From the NCBI RefSeq assembly GCF_009881055.1, contig NZ_WXFG01000015.1:1-50670 (forward strand): DNA of 50,670 nucleotides, in the 5' to 3' direction. The position numbers and the translations under genes are program-made. The DNA comes from Peptoclostridium sp. (lineage in GTDB: Bacteria; Bacillota; Clostridia; Peptostreptococcales; Peptostreptococcaceae). This document shows positions 16,340 through 25,897 of this stretch, piece after piece (positions within the stretch are counted from its first letter, which is position 1; each line of letters starts with the position of its first letter). The notes under the pieces were generated by a model. The model made no database searches, was not told where the DNA came from, and was given only the letters and a program-made list of their open reading frames with translations.

Positions 16340-17422
16340 ATGCAGCATAAAACCACAACAGTTCCTGTTTTAAACCTAAACGCCGGCATGATCCTGGGCG
16401 ATGATTTTTTCGATTCGAACGGCTCTTGCATTGTGAGCAGGGGCGTCGTTCTAAATGATAGCATTGTGTCACGGCTCAAGGAAAGATTCCCCTATAAGCT
16501 CGCATGCATACAAGTTGAGCTTGCTGAAGATGTGATGGCGTCACGAAACAGCAGGGTAAAACGCATAGTCAGGACAGAGGTATGCTTAAAGCAGCTTTCA
16601 AACGGAATAAAATCCGTAATACGCGATGTCCAATCGAGCGGAAAACTCGATTCAAGGGCAGTCGAGGGCATGTCTGTACAGCTGCTTGAGAATTTCAGGG
16701 ACTACTCTATAGTTCTGGAAAGCATAGTCAAGGAACGCTCTTTAGATGAATACATACAAAGGCACTGCGTAAATGTATCTGTGCTTTCTATAATGCTGGG
16801 CCGATGGCTGGGCTTTACAGAGAGCGAGCTGATGATGCTCGCGCAGTCTGCGCTTTTGCATGACATAGGAAAGGTCAAGATAGACGAGCGCATACTCAAC
16901 AAACCTGGATGTCTGACACGTCTGGAGTTCACTGCAATCAAGCGGCACTCCATCCTGGGATACGAACTTGTCAAGGACATACGCCACATAAGCCCCATGG
17001 CAGCCTCCGGCATACTCATGCACCATGAAAAAATTGACGGCTCCGGCTATCCCTTAGGCCTGCGCGGAGAGGAAATAAGCCCATTTGCAAAAATTATAGC
17101 CGTTGCCGATATTTTCGACGCGATAACCTCCAAAAGGCCCTACAAGGGCAAGGAGTCACCTTTTCACGCTCTCGAGGTCCTCAAAAGCGAGCTTTGCGGA
17201 AAACTGGACCCCCTCTGCCTCACGACATTCCTGCAGAAGGTTTCGATGTTTTACATAGGAGAATACGTCCGCCTAAGCAATGGAAAGGTTGCCAAGATAG
17301 TTAAAATAAACCCTTCGGATATATCCAGGCCTCTTATTTTGTCTGGAGCCGAATTCATAGACCTGAGCAGGTCCTGTGCACTTGAAATAGTTGAAATCGC
17401 CCACATTGCAGCCATGAAATAG
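16340..17422 (+). CDS. HD-GYP domain protein, probable c-di-GMP phosphodiesterase, copy 1
   Basis: A 360-residue cytoplasmic protein. The N-terminal part (8-50, LNAGMILGDDFFDSNGS) is the small beta-rich module often seen before HD-GYP domains; a helical linker follows. The HD-GYP domain (about 130-300) has H174-D175 in LLHDIGK, KRH at 201-203, HHEKIDGSGYP (228-238) and ADIFDAITSKRPY. These metal and substrate residues are all present, so hydrolysis of c-di-GMP is likely. A C-terminal GEYVRLSNGKVAKIVKI segment is a small beta unit. ATG 16340 follows GGAGGTG. It stands after the two-component genes with a strong terminator after it. It is a paralogue of the protein at 28583-29686. Confidence 0.92.
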   Translation: MQHKTTTVPVLNLNAGMILGDDFFDSNGSCIVSRGVVLNDSIVSRLKERFPYKLACIQVELAEDVMASRNSRVKRIVRTEVCLKQLSNGIKSVIRDVQSSGKLDSRAVEGMSVQLLENFRDYSIVLESIVKERSLDEYIQRHCVNVSVLSIMLGRWLGFTESELMMLAQSALLHDIGKVKIDERILNKPGCLTRLEFTAIKRHSILGYELVKDIRHISPMAASGILMHHEKIDGSGYPLGLRGEEISPFAKIIAVADIFDAITSKRPYKGKESPFHALEVLKSELCGKLDPLCLTTFLQKVSMFYIGEYVRLSNGKVAKIVKINPSDISRPLILSGAEFIDLSRSCALEIVEIAHIAAMK

Positions 17423-17440
17423 TACTGAGAAATATCAAAG

Positions 17441-17492
17441 AGGCTGTCTCTAACAGGTTTATTTTTCCTGTTTTGAGACAGCCCTTTTTTTG
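17441..17492 (+). terminator. Intrinsic terminator after the first HD-GYP gene
   Basis: GGCTGTCTC (17442-17450) pairs with GAGACAGCC (17475-17483); an AACAGG/CCTGTT inner stem extends it, and seven T follow. It also lies just downstream of the converging addA gene. Confidence 0.92.
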
Positions 17493-17512
17493 TTTGATCT
17501 ATATGTGGTTTC

Positions 17513-20500
17513 TTAGAATATGCGAACCTGCTTTGAAATGCTCAGCAGATATATATACCCCTCCTTTACCTTCATTCCGGTCAGCTTTTCAAGGGCCTCC
17601 CTGTAAAGCTCGAGCTGCGCCCCGTATTTTTGTGCGGCGCTCTCTTCGATTCCCTCCTGCTCCCTGTCCGTCTTGTAGTCGAGCAGCACCAGCTCTCCGT
17701 CTTCCTGGAAATAGCAGTCTACAATCCCCTGAATTAATATAGGGTCCTCGCAGCCTTCAAGCTCCGGCATTACCTCGCACGCCTTCCTTTGTATGACGAA
17801 GGGTACCTCCCTATGCGATTCCTGTGCCTTCCTTAGCCTTTCGCCTATTTCGCTCCTGAAAAAGTCCCGCATCATGCCTGCCTGCACCACTTGCGCCTCT
17901 TCCTGCGAAAGCAGTTCCCTTGAGACCAGCTCCTGCACCTGGAGCATTATATCATCCTCACTGGCCGTCCTTTCCATGTCTATGTGGCGCATTACAAAGT
18001 GATTTATGCTTCCCTTCTCAGCGGCAGTGAAGCCCTTCTTGCCCTCCACGAATGAAGGAGATTTGGAAAGCGACGGTATGCTGTAGGCAGAGCCCTCGTA
18101 GCCTTCCTTTGAAATCCTTGAAAGCTGGGTGACAGATATTTTGGAAGGTATGCTAACTGTTTCAGCATGGGGGTATTTCCATGAGAATCTTGAGGAAATC
18201 AGTTTAGAGAACTCTCCATTTTCAGGGCTTTCCTTGAGATTGCTCAGCTCTTTTTCAAAGCTCTCGGCCCGCCTTCTCCTTTCCACCTCGGCTATGCTCA
18301 CATGTGACCTGTCCAGCAGCCTTACATCAAATGAGGAGAGACCGTCAGACAGCACGTGCAGCTGCTCATTTTCACACAGCCTGCGCAGTGCAAGCGCATC
18401 CTTATGCCTGACTGCAGCCGCGCATATCCAGTCCATGAAGCCGAGCGCGCTCGCGAGGCTGTATGTGCCAAGCTGTCTGCACCATTTCTTGGCCGAGCTT
18501 TCGACGTCTCTGACGCTTCCAATCATTATGAGCCGATCTACAGCCCTTGTCATGCCAACATAGAGTATTCTCATCTCCTCCGAGAGACTCTCTATGTCGA
18601 TTCTCTTTTTGATTGCTATCTGGGGCAGAGTCCTTCTGTAAAAGCGCAGCTGCGGCTCGACATACCTTGGCCCTATTCCCAGATCCTTGTGCAGTACGAT
18701 TTCTGCGCTCGAATCCCTAAGGTTGAACTTCTTGCCAAGGCCGGCCATAACCACCACAGGGAACTCCAGGCCCTTGCTCTTGTGTATGCTCATTATCCTC
18801 ACTATGTTCTCATTCTCGCTTAGCACCTTGGCGCTACCCATGTCTGAGCTGCTCCTTAGCATCCTGTCTATGAATCTTATGAAGTTGAAAAGTCCGCTTA
18901 TGGTTGACTTCTCAAGCTGGCCCGCCCTGTCAACGAGTATGCGCAGATTCGCCTGTCTCTGCTCCCCTCCCGGCATTGCTCCCACATAGTAGTAGTAACC
19001 GGTGTCCACAAGCAGCTTCCATATGAATTCATCCAGCCTCATCATCCTTGACTCGTCAGCCCACTCATCCAGCCTGCCTGTAAAGCGCCTGACCTTTTCC
19101 GCAAGCTCATCATCGCAGGAAGACGCGTAGTTCTCAAGGGCCTCATGGTAGCTTGACTGCCTGCTGGCAAGCCTGACCTGCACAAGCTCCTCTATGGAAA
19201 ACCCGCCTATTGGCGATCTCATGACGCTTATCAGTGGTATGTCCTGCCTCTTGTTGTCTATGAGCCTCAGCAGGTTTATGAAAATCTGCATCTCAACGGT
19301 GTCGAAATAGCCGCTGCTCTCGTCGGAGTAGACGGGTATGCCTTCCTCCCTGAACACCTGTGTGAATACGGAAGCCCAGCTCTTTACAGTCCTAAGGAGT
19401 ACCACGATGTCCCTGTATTCTATCTGCCTGTAGGCTCCGAGCTTCGGGTCGTAAGTCATCCCTCCCACGATTTCCTTTATCCTTGATGCAGTGAGCCTCG
19501 CCTCCGCCTCTATGTCGCTCATCTCCTCGAGTTCGCTGCCTACATCGAGCCCGTCGCTTCCTTTTTGGACTATGTTTATCTCAACCGGCGAGCCCATGCA
19601 TTCCTCGAATTCCGTGCCCTTGTAGAGGAAAGCCTCCTCATCATAGTCTATCTCCCCGAGCGATTTTGACATTATCTGCCTGAATATGAAGTTGATGCTT
19701 CCGAGTATCTCCTCTCGGCTCCTGAAATTCTTAGACAGGTCTATCCTGAGATCCTTTGTGCTGCCGTCCTTGCTGTAGGTTTCGTACTTTTCAATAAACA
19801 GCGTCGGGTCAGCCAAGCGAAATCTATATATGCTCTGTTTTACATCTCCCACCTGAAATAGGTTGTCTTCTCTTTTTATCCTGCCTATTATGGTCTCCTG
19901 AACTATGTTGCTGTCCTGGTATTCGTCGACAAATATATATTCAAATCTTCCAGAGAGCTCCTTTCTGACCTCATCGCTCTCCAGTGCCTTCAGCGCATAG
20001 TGCTCCAGGTCGTTAAAATCGAGCAGGCCCCTTTCCAGCTTCTTGGCGCTGTATATCCCGTCAAATTCGCCGATCATGCCGCTAAGATATTTCATGAGCG
20101 GATGCATTCGCTGAAGCTGCCGCGCGTGCTCCTGCAGAGTCGTCCCCTCTACGTCGCTTTTCATGGAGTCTATCAGTTTTTTGTAGGACTCCCTGAGTTT
20201 TTTCGCATCCTCCTGAAGCCTCTCGTCTATCTCATCCTTGCGTTCCTTCTTTATTGTTGCCAGCCTTGCATGCTTGATGCCAGGCATCAGGGCATAGAAA
20301 CCGGAGAGCCCGCTTTCAAGCGAAGCCCTAAGAGCGGCCACATTCTCCATGTCGGCTTTCAGAGTTGCCGCATATTCGCTCGGACCTCCCGGAAGAGCGC
20401 ATATTGAACCCGTCTGACTAAGTATGTCCGCGGCGCCCTCGAGCTCCGAGCTGAAGCTTTCGGCTATTGTGCGGCCCCAGCTTGTGTCCTCAATCTCATC

Positions 20501-21103
20501 AGCGCCTACATTGAGGCTCTCCACGCTCCGCTCGAGCCACTCAAGAGGATATGGCTGGCTTTGTATGAAGCCGTAAATTGACAGCATTAGCTCCTGCAGC
20601 TTTGTGTCCTCGCGGTTTCCCCCAAAGCCCTCCACCAGTTCTATAAAGTCAGGATGCGCCCTTTTGTAGCATTCCTCGAAAAGCTCATCAGCAGACTCCT
20701 GTATGAGTATTGCAGCCTCGGCCACATCAGCTATCCTGAAGGACGGATCTATGTCTATTATGTGGAAGTTGCTTCTTACCACGTCTATGCAGAACGAGTG
20801 CATCGTCGTTATGAACGATTTGCTCAGCAATGTTATCTGCCTTCTTATATATTCGCTGTCGGCGCCTTCCTTCTCAGCTTCCCTTGCAAGCGCAGACATT
20901 ATCCTCTCCCTCATTTCGCCAGCGGCCGCATTTGTGAAGGTCACTATCAGAAGCCGGTCTATGTCCACGCGATCTCGCAGCACTAGCTCTATTATCCTCT
21001 GAACTAGCACTGCAGTCTTGCCCGAGCCCGCGGCGGCAGACACCAGAAGGTTCTTGCGTCTTGCAGTTATTGCCGTCTCTTGCTCCTTAGTCCACTTTGT
21101 CAT
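17513..21103 (-). CDS. addA: ATP-dependent helicase/nuclease AddA
   Basis: A 1196-residue UvrD-type helicase with a C-terminal RecB nuclease. Walker A reads SAAAGSGKTAVLV (about 22-34), then motif Ia TFTNAAAGEMRER, motif II FVDEYQDSN, motif III VGDVKQSIYRFR, and RIMSIHKSKGLEFPVV and LYVGMTRAVDRL as motifs V and VI. The nuclease part has GIVDCYFQEDGELVLLDYKTD, whose aspartates and lysine form the metal site. With AddB it makes the RecBCD-like enzyme that resects double-strand breaks to Chi. It begins inside the end of addB (17-bp overlap), so the two are translationally coupled. The length fits the family. Confidence 0.97.
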   Translation of the reverse strand: MTKWTKEQETAITARRKNLLVSAAAGSGKTAVLVQRIIELVLRDRVDIDRLLIVTFTNAAAGEMRERIMSALAREAEKEGADSEYIRRQITLLSKSFITTMHSFCIDVVRSNFHIIDIDPSFRIADVAEAAILIQESADELFEECYKRAHPDFIELVEGFGGNREDTKLQELMLSIYGFIQSQPYPLEWLERSVESLNVGADEIEDTSWGRTIAESFSSELEGAADILSQTGSICALPGGPSEYAATLKADMENVAALRASLESGLSGFYALMPGIKHARLATIKKERKDEIDERLQEDAKKLRESYKKLIDSMKSDVEGTTLQEHARQLQRMHPLMKYLSGMIGEFDGIYSAKKLERGLLDFNDLEHYALKALESDEVRKELSGRFEYIFVDEYQDSNIVQETIIGRIKREDNLFQVGDVKQSIYRFRLADPTLFIEKYETYSKDGSTKDLRIDLSKNFRSREEILGSINFIFRQIMSKSLGEIDYDEEAFLYKGTEFEECMGSPVEINIVQKGSDGLDVGSELEEMSDIEAEARLTASRIKEIVGGMTYDPKLGAYRQIEYRDIVVLLRTVKSWASVFTQVFREEGIPVYSDESSGYFDTVEMQIFINLLRLIDNKRQDIPLISVMRSPIGGFSIEELVQVRLASRQSSYHEALENYASSCDDELAEKVRRFTGRLDEWADESRMMRLDEFIWKLLVDTGYYYYVGAMPGGEQRQANLRILVDRAGQLEKSTISGLFNFIRFIDRMLRSSSDMGSAKVLSENENIVRIMSIHKSKGLEFPVVVMAGLGKKFNLRDSSAEIVLHKDLGIGPRYVEPQLRFYRRTLPQIAIKKRIDIESLSEEMRILYVGMTRAVDRLIMIGSVRDVESSAKKWCRQLGTYSLASALGFMDWICAAAVRHKDALALRRLCENEQLHVLSDGLSSFDVRLLDRSHVSIAEVERRRRAESFEKELSNLKESPENGEFSKLISSRFSWKYPHAETVSIPSKISVTQLSRISKEGYEGSAYSIPSLSKSPSFVEGKKGFTAAEKGSINHFVMRHIDMERTASEDDIMLQVQELVSRELLSQEEAQVVQAGMMRDFFRSEIGERLRKAQESHREVPFVIQRKACEVMPELEGCEDPILIQGIVDCYFQEDGELVLLDYKTDREQEGIEESAAQKYGAQLELYREALEKLTGMKVKEGYIYLLSISKQVRIF

Positions 21104-24100
21104 CTGAACTCTCCCTTCCCGAAAGCAGCTCCCTCACCTGTGTATCCGAAAGCTTCTTTATGTTCCTGTATTCGTTGTCCTCCAAAAGCGTGTCAAACTG
21201 GCATATTGACTTGAATTTGCAATAGCTGCAGGATATCTCGCTGCCGCTCCTGCACGGCTGTATCTTTATTTTGCCCTTTAGTATCTCCGAGCCTATCTCG
21301 CGTATGATATTTTTCACGTGACCTATGAGTCCCCTGAATTCAGATTCGCTGACTGCGCTTGAGCGCTCGGATATCTCGCCGTCTTTTTTGACCTCTGCCG
21401 GTATTATGCTCGAATACCTTTCGCTTTCTATTTCGGAGTCCATTGCCTTTACAACGCTTACATCCTTCAGAACTATTCCGTTCATCTTGAGCTGCTTTAA
21501 TATGCCCTTTTCTATGTCGTCCTCGCCCAGCTTATCTGCATCTATAAGCGGATCGTCTATCCTAAAGTAGAACACTCCGGCCGGATGGAGCTCGTCAAAC
21601 TCGAGAAGCTGCTTGTTTTCAAGCAATGCGTCCATATATACGAGCAGCTGTATCTGAAGCCCATAGTATGCATCCGAGAGCGTGAACTTTTTGCTGCCCG
21701 ACTTGTAGTCTATTATCTTTACATAGCCTTCACGGCCGTCTCCCAATATGTCCACCCTGTCTATCCTGCCCGAAAGTTCTATTTTCTCTCCTCCCGGCAG
21801 CTCTATCACTATGGCCGGGATGCTGCCGCATTCCGAAAACTCCACCTCGTGGTCCAGAGGCGCAAATTCTCCCCTTCTTATGTGCTCCACTATAGCCCAG
21901 GCCGCACGCTTGCCGACCCTTTTTATCTTGTTTACAAGGTAGCTGTATCTGTGGCTGCTGTAGAGCACCCCGCTGCCGAATTCCGGCACCATGCTGTCTA
22001 TTACGCGCTCGACTATCTCGTCGCTTTTTTCTCGCTTCAGCTCTCTCCAGCTTATGTTCTCGTCTGAAATCTCCTTAGAAAACTTCTCCACTGAGGAGTG
22101 GAAAAGCGTTCCCATATCAGGCATTGATACAGTGTATTCAGGCCGCTCCCTGGGCGAGAGGCCATAGTTGACAAAATGCGCAAATGGGCAGTTTGCAAAT
22201 CTCTCAAGCCTTGAAATGCTCGATTTAAGCGGACTGGTATAAAGCCTGGATGCGAGCCCGCCTCCCATATACTCCTGCTGGTTTTTGTGGAAGAGCCCTT
22301 CGCATACTATGTCGGACTTTTCACTCCACTGCGGACTGGATGCATACCACGAATACAGGTCTCTCCAGAGGCTGTCTTCTGTCGACGCCTCCATTTCCTG
22401 CCTTATGAGCTCGGAGAGCTGCCTTAGGCCCGGGAAAGGAGATACCAGCATTGCAAGCCGCCTGTCCGAGTCGACTACTATATCTGATTCCACCTGAAGG
22501 CCTGCATAGAGCTTTTTCATTCTATCCGCTATAATCGAGGGCCTTAGGGCCTTGCCTTCCTCGTCAGCTATGGCATAGCTCATATGCAAAAGTTCGCTCG
22601 GCTTTGAAAGGGATGTGTATATCGAGAACTTCTCCTCTTCGGCCCTTGTAATGCTGTCTGTAGCTATGCGGACCCCATTCTCCTTCATTATGAGTTTTTC
22701 ATCGTCCAGTATGAGCTCCTCGTCCGAAAACCCGCCAGGAAGCACGCCGTCGTTGACTCCGAGCACGAAAAGCGCCTTTATTTCATGGCTCTTCGACCTT
22801 TCGAGGCTGCCTGCTATCACCTGGTCCATCGTCGGCGGTATTACACCTATCTTGTGCTCTGCAAAGCCCGCAGAGAGTATACCGGCATACTCGCGTATGT
22901 CAACCTTCATGTCACCAATCATTTCAACCATCTGGTCGAATATCTCTATTACTATGTTCCAGATCTGGGTGTTTTCATTTACGTATTCGAGCCTGGAATC
23001 ATCCATGAGGCGCTGAGTCCATCGCTCTATCTTCTCAGGCATGTCAAGCTCTACCATGAAGTCATATATGATGCTCGTAAATTCCTTCACCGTCTTCTTT
23101 TTTCCGAGCTTCTTTTTCAGGCCTGCAAGAGGAGGCACTAGTTTTATGCGCGCCTGCTCTGCCAGCAAGCGCTCCTCGTCCGAGCCCAGTGCAAACTCGC
23201 TCAGCCAGGCGGATGACTTTATGCCGTATCTTAGTACGTAGTTTTCAAGGCGCTCCCAGCTGCTCCGCTCAAGCTCCGTAAAACCGGTCTTTATGAATTT
23301 GAATACGTCTTCATATCTGAAATCCCTGACCGCAATGTCTAGCGCCGCTAGAACAAATCTTGTTATAGGATTGTTTGTAATCGGTCTTTTTTCGTCTATG
23401 AAGACCGGTATGCCATACTCGCTGAATGTCCTTTTGATTATCTGCGCGTAGTCCTCGAGCGCGCCTGTGACTATGGCGATGTCCCTCCAGCGGTAGCCCC
23501 TGCCGGATGCGAGCTTTATTATCTCTATAGCTGCGTTTTCAACCTCGCTGTGCCTGCTCGAGCCCGCAAACAGCCTTATGCTGGCCATATCCCCTGCATA
23601 TCTCGAGAACGGGTAGGCATACAGATTTCTCTCCAGGTGCAATAGCTCGGGAGGCCTTGCAGCTTCAAGCTGCACCTTGCATGTGCTCTCGCCGGCTCCC
23701 GCCTCACTGGCAGATGCCGAAATCGCCTTCATTGTCCTTCTGGTTGCAGCAAAAATCTCATAGTCCGGCCCCCGCTCCGTGTCGATCGTGAGGCTTACGC
23801 TGACCTGTGCCGCCTTTTTTACAAGCTCGTTTATTACGCTGAGCTCGCCTGCGCTAAAACCACTAAAACCGTCTATCCAGACATGCGCTCCCTCAAGCAG
23901 CCTGCTCGAGCTGATTCTTTGAGACAGAAGCCTAAGCCAGTCGTGCTCGTCAACATAGCCTTCCTCCAGTGCCTGTGTATATTTTTCATATATTAGGCCC
24001 AGCTCCCTCAGCTTGAGTCTGAGCATACCCTCCTCCAGGGCATCGCTGCACGCCATTAGATTCTGGGGAGCTATATCCTGCATTTTTAAGTCGTCTATGA

Positions 24101-24473
24101 GTGCGCTGCATTTCGAGAGGAAGCCCTCCTGCCTTGAGGCCTTCGCATACAGCGTCAGCTCGCCTGCGTTTGCATCTATTATGCTCCGAAGCAGCATGGC
24201 CTTTCCGCTTTGGTTTATTTGAACACGTTTTATTCCTCCTACCTCGCTGAGTATTCTGTGCGCCAGCCTCTGGAAACTCAGGACCTCCAACTGCATTATC
24301 CCCGCACTGCCCAGAGAAGCTATTATGTCAGTCTCCGCCTGCAGCGTGAACTGCTCGGGCACCATAAGCACCAGCTTTACAGCCTGGTTTTGTTCCATGC
24401 ATTTCCTTATATCTTCATAGACAGCGCTTGTCTTGCCGCCACCTGCACGAGAAAGCACATATTTTAATTGCAT
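21087..24473 (-). CDS. addB: ATP-dependent nuclease subunit AddB
   Basis: A 1128-residue protein with an N-terminal SRAGGGKTSAVYE nucleotide loop (8-20) and an otherwise degenerate helicase body, as usual for AddB. The C-terminal nuclease domain shows SGRIDRVDILGDGREGYVKIIDYKSG. Four cysteines for the iron-sulfur cluster are present: one in RFANCPFAHFVNYG and three as C-x2-C-x5-C in CSYCKFKSIC, the spacing seen in Bacillus AddB. It is the first gene of addBA with its own extended -10 promoter. The subunit recognises Chi and cuts one strand. Confidence 0.97.
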   Translation of the reverse strand: MQLKYVLSRAGGGKTSAVYEDIRKCMEQNQAVKLVLMVPEQFTLQAETDIIASLGSAGIMQLEVLSFQRLAHRILSEVGGIKRVQINQSGKAMLLRSIIDANAGELTLYAKASRQEGFLSKCSALIDDLKMQDIAPQNLMACSDALEEGMLRLKLRELGLIYEKYTQALEEGYVDEHDWLRLLSQRISSSRLLEGAHVWIDGFSGFSAGELSVINELVKKAAQVSVSLTIDTERGPDYEIFAATRRTMKAISASASEAGAGESTCKVQLEAARPPELLHLERNLYAYPFSRYAGDMASIRLFAGSSRHSEVENAAIEIIKLASGRGYRWRDIAIVTGALEDYAQIIKRTFSEYGIPVFIDEKRPITNNPITRFVLAALDIAVRDFRYEDVFKFIKTGFTELERSSWERLENYVLRYGIKSSAWLSEFALGSDEERLLAEQARIKLVPPLAGLKKKLGKKKTVKEFTSIIYDFMVELDMPEKIERWTQRLMDDSRLEYVNENTQIWNIVIEIFDQMVEMIGDMKVDIREYAGILSAGFAEHKIGVIPPTMDQVIAGSLERSKSHEIKALFVLGVNDGVLPGGFSDEELILDDEKLIMKENGVRIATDSITRAEEEKFSIYTSLSKPSELLHMSYAIADEEGKALRPSIIADRMKKLYAGLQVESDIVVDSDRRLAMLVSPFPGLRQLSELIRQEMEASTEDSLWRDLYSWYASSPQWSEKSDIVCEGLFHKNQQEYMGGGLASRLYTSPLKSSISRLERFANCPFAHFVNYGLSPRERPEYTVSMPDMGTLFHSSVEKFSKEISDENISWRELKREKSDEIVERVIDSMVPEFGSGVLYSSHRYSYLVNKIKRVGKRAAWAIVEHIRRGEFAPLDHEVEFSECGSIPAIVIELPGGEKIELSGRIDRVDILGDGREGYVKIIDYKSGSKKFTLSDAYYGLQIQLLVYMDALLENKQLLEFDELHPAGVFYFRIDDPLIDADKLGEDDIEKGILKQLKMNGIVLKDVSVVKAMDSEIESERYSSIIPAEVKKDGEISERSSAVSESEFRGLIGHVKNIIREIGSEILKGKIKIQPCRSGSEISCSYCKFKSICQFDTLLEDNEYRNIKKLSDTQVRELLSGRESSDDKVD

Positions 24474-24511
24474 GGCGTCACCCCTTTCCTGATATGAGAA
24501 CTCCTGTTCCT

Positions 24512-24517
24512 ATTATA
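24512..24517 (-). promoter_or_regulatory. -10 element of the addBA operon
   Basis: Minus strand TATAAT preceded by TGG (extended -10), 39 bp before the addB ATG and directly after the T run of the upstream terminator. No good -35 is visible; the hairpin occupies that place. Confidence 0.6.
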
Positions 24518-24519
24518 CC

Positions 24520-24568
24520 AAAAAACCCCGCATCAAACCGCAATCAAAGCGGCCATGCAGGGCTTTTC
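24520..24568 (-). terminator. Intrinsic terminator after the 51-aa gene
   Basis: Minus strand AGCCCTGCAT pairs with ATGCGGGGT, with an inner CCGC/GCGG stem, followed by six T. It closes the perR-led series and is packed against the addB promoter. Confidence 0.85.
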
Positions 24569-24606
24569 CATTTAAATATCTGGCTATGAAGCTTTATTTT
24601 TGCAAC

Positions 24607-24762
24607 CTATTCGTACTCTATGGCATAAAACTCATCGAGCCCTTCTATCGTTTCGACCTCTCTGACTCCCACGATATCATAGTCCCTGTTGGGCGTAATT
24701 ATTATTATATCCCTGTTCTGATCAAGACCTTTGAGTATATCCATAAGTTCTTTAACTTTCAA
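24607..24762 (-). CDS. Small protein of unknown function, 51 aa
   Basis: I set the start at TTG 24762, eight bases after GGAGG; the longer in-frame start at 24795 would touch the preceding gene's stop and has no ribosome site of its own. The product reads MKVKELMDILKGLDQNRDII and ends in a Glu-rich tail (VREVETIEGLDEFYAIEYE). It is acidic with a helix then beta strands by eye. It is last in the series perR, flavodiiron gene, pseudo-receiver gene, 70-aa gene and closed by a terminator. Function unknown. Confidence 0.65.
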   Translation of the reverse strand: MKVKELMDILKGLDQNRDIIIITPNRDYDIVGVREVETIEGLDEFYAIEYE

Positions 24763-24794
24763 TGCAAACACCTCCATCGAATATGCGGCTGGCA

Positions 24795-25007
24795 TTAACT
24801 GATATGAGCTAGCTTCTCCAAGTACTCCAAATATTTTTTATATGCAACGCTGTCGAGTATCTCCGATAGCTCATACTTCCCATCCGCAAGCCTCAGTATT
24901 TCTTCTGCAATGGAATTTATTACATCTATCGGCTTATTTTCATTTATCGCCATATTCAGCTCGCATCTTTTGATCTCGGTGGCGACTTTGTACTTTGCCT
25001 TGTCCAT
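24795..25007 (-). CDS. Small protein of unknown function, 70 aa
   Basis: Starts at ATG 25007 with GGGAGGTG eight bases upstream and ends 32 bp before the next small gene. The protein (MDKAKYKVATEIKRCELNMA...) is a likely helical bundle with many Glu/Lys and one Cys15. It resembles in size small two-helix regulators such as Spo0E-type proteins, but I do not see their SQELD motif. It follows the pseudo-receiver gene by 17 bp. No function is assigned. Confidence 0.7.
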   Translation of the reverse strand: MDKAKYKVATEIKRCELNMAINENKPIDVINSIAEEILRLADGKYELSEILDSVAYKKYLEYLEKLAHIS

Positions 25008-25024
25008 GTTGAGTCACCTCCCGA

Positions 25025-25864
25025 TTATGCTTCTTCGCCCGCTCTTAGCTTGTCTGTAAGCATCGGAAACAGGCTCTCCCTGGATGATATCTCCGTCGGG
25101 AATGTGACAAAAGTGTTTTCTACGGAATAATTTTTGAATCGTTCATCCGTTATTTTTATTTCATCAAAAAGACTCTTTATCTTTTCATCCACAACGCTAG
25201 TGTTCTCCTGAGTGCAAAAGGGAAGCACTCCTATGTAGCTTTGGTTTCCAAAGCTCATGAATATGTCCGTGTCCCAAAACAGGCTGTTTATCTTGCTGTA
25301 GAGCTCTCTAAAGAGCTTGTCCTCGGCTTTCATTCCATAGCCCGAGTCTGCACTGTCCTTGTTTATAACGCTCATGATTAGTGAAATGCTGTAATTACCC
25401 TTCTCAGCCTTCCGAAGTTCACCTGAAATGTACTTGTTGAAATCCATATACACCCTTCTGGCTCCCAGGGAAGCGCTGCCGTTTTGCTCATCCGCCTTCA
25501 TGTTCGAAATTATCCTGCTTAGAAGAAATTCATCTTCAAACGGCTTGAGTATGTAGTCCGAGGCGCCGGCCTCTATTGATTTGACAAAGGTGTCCTTCTT
25601 GTTTTGCGCCGTCAGGACTATCACCGGAATCTCATAGCCTCTCGACTTGGCTCTTCTTATTACTTCCAACCCGTTTTCCTTGTCCAGCTCAAGTTCTGTT
25701 ATTATAAGCGAAATTTCATCTTTTTTCTTTTGAAGCATCGTGAAAAGCTCGCTCGAATTCCCAACCTCATGCAGCCTTATGCCATATTTTCGGACAATCT
25801 CCTTTATCCGATGTCTCACATAAGCTGCACTGTCTAGAATAACTATACTGCTCACGGCTATCAT
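25025..25864 (-). CDS. Response-regulator-like protein with altered receiver and degenerate GGDEF-type domain
   Basis: A 279-residue protein. The receiver fold (5-122) keeps D11, T85 and K107 (YILKPFE) but has glutamate, E57 in LIITELELD, where the phospho-acceptor aspartate should be, so it is probably not phosphorylated and may mimic the active state. The second half (about 140-270) has the layout of a GGDEF domain (FNKYISGELRKAEKGNYSIS, then DIFMSFGNQSYIGVLPF), but the signature is FGNQSY instead of GGDEF, so cyclase activity is not expected. It lies 33 bp after the flavodiiron gene. A GTG three codons in is an alternative start. It may bind a nucleotide or protein partner; this is inference. 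Confidence 0.82.
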   Translation of the reverse strand: MIAVSSIVILDSAAYVRHRIKEIVRKYGIRLHEVGNSSELFTMLQKKKDEISLIITELELDKENGLEVIRRAKSRGYEIPVIVLTAQNKKDTFVKSIEAGASDYILKPFEDEFLLSRIISNMKADEQNGSASLGARRVYMDFNKYISGELRKAEKGNYSISLIMSVINKDSADSGYGMKAEDKLFRELYSKINSLFWDTDIFMSFGNQSYIGVLPFCTQENTSVVDEKIKSLFDEIKITDERFKNYSVENTFVTFPTEISSRESLFPMLTDKLRAGEEA

Positions 25865-25897
25865 CCCTTTACCTTTATATATCTGCTGCTATGTTTT

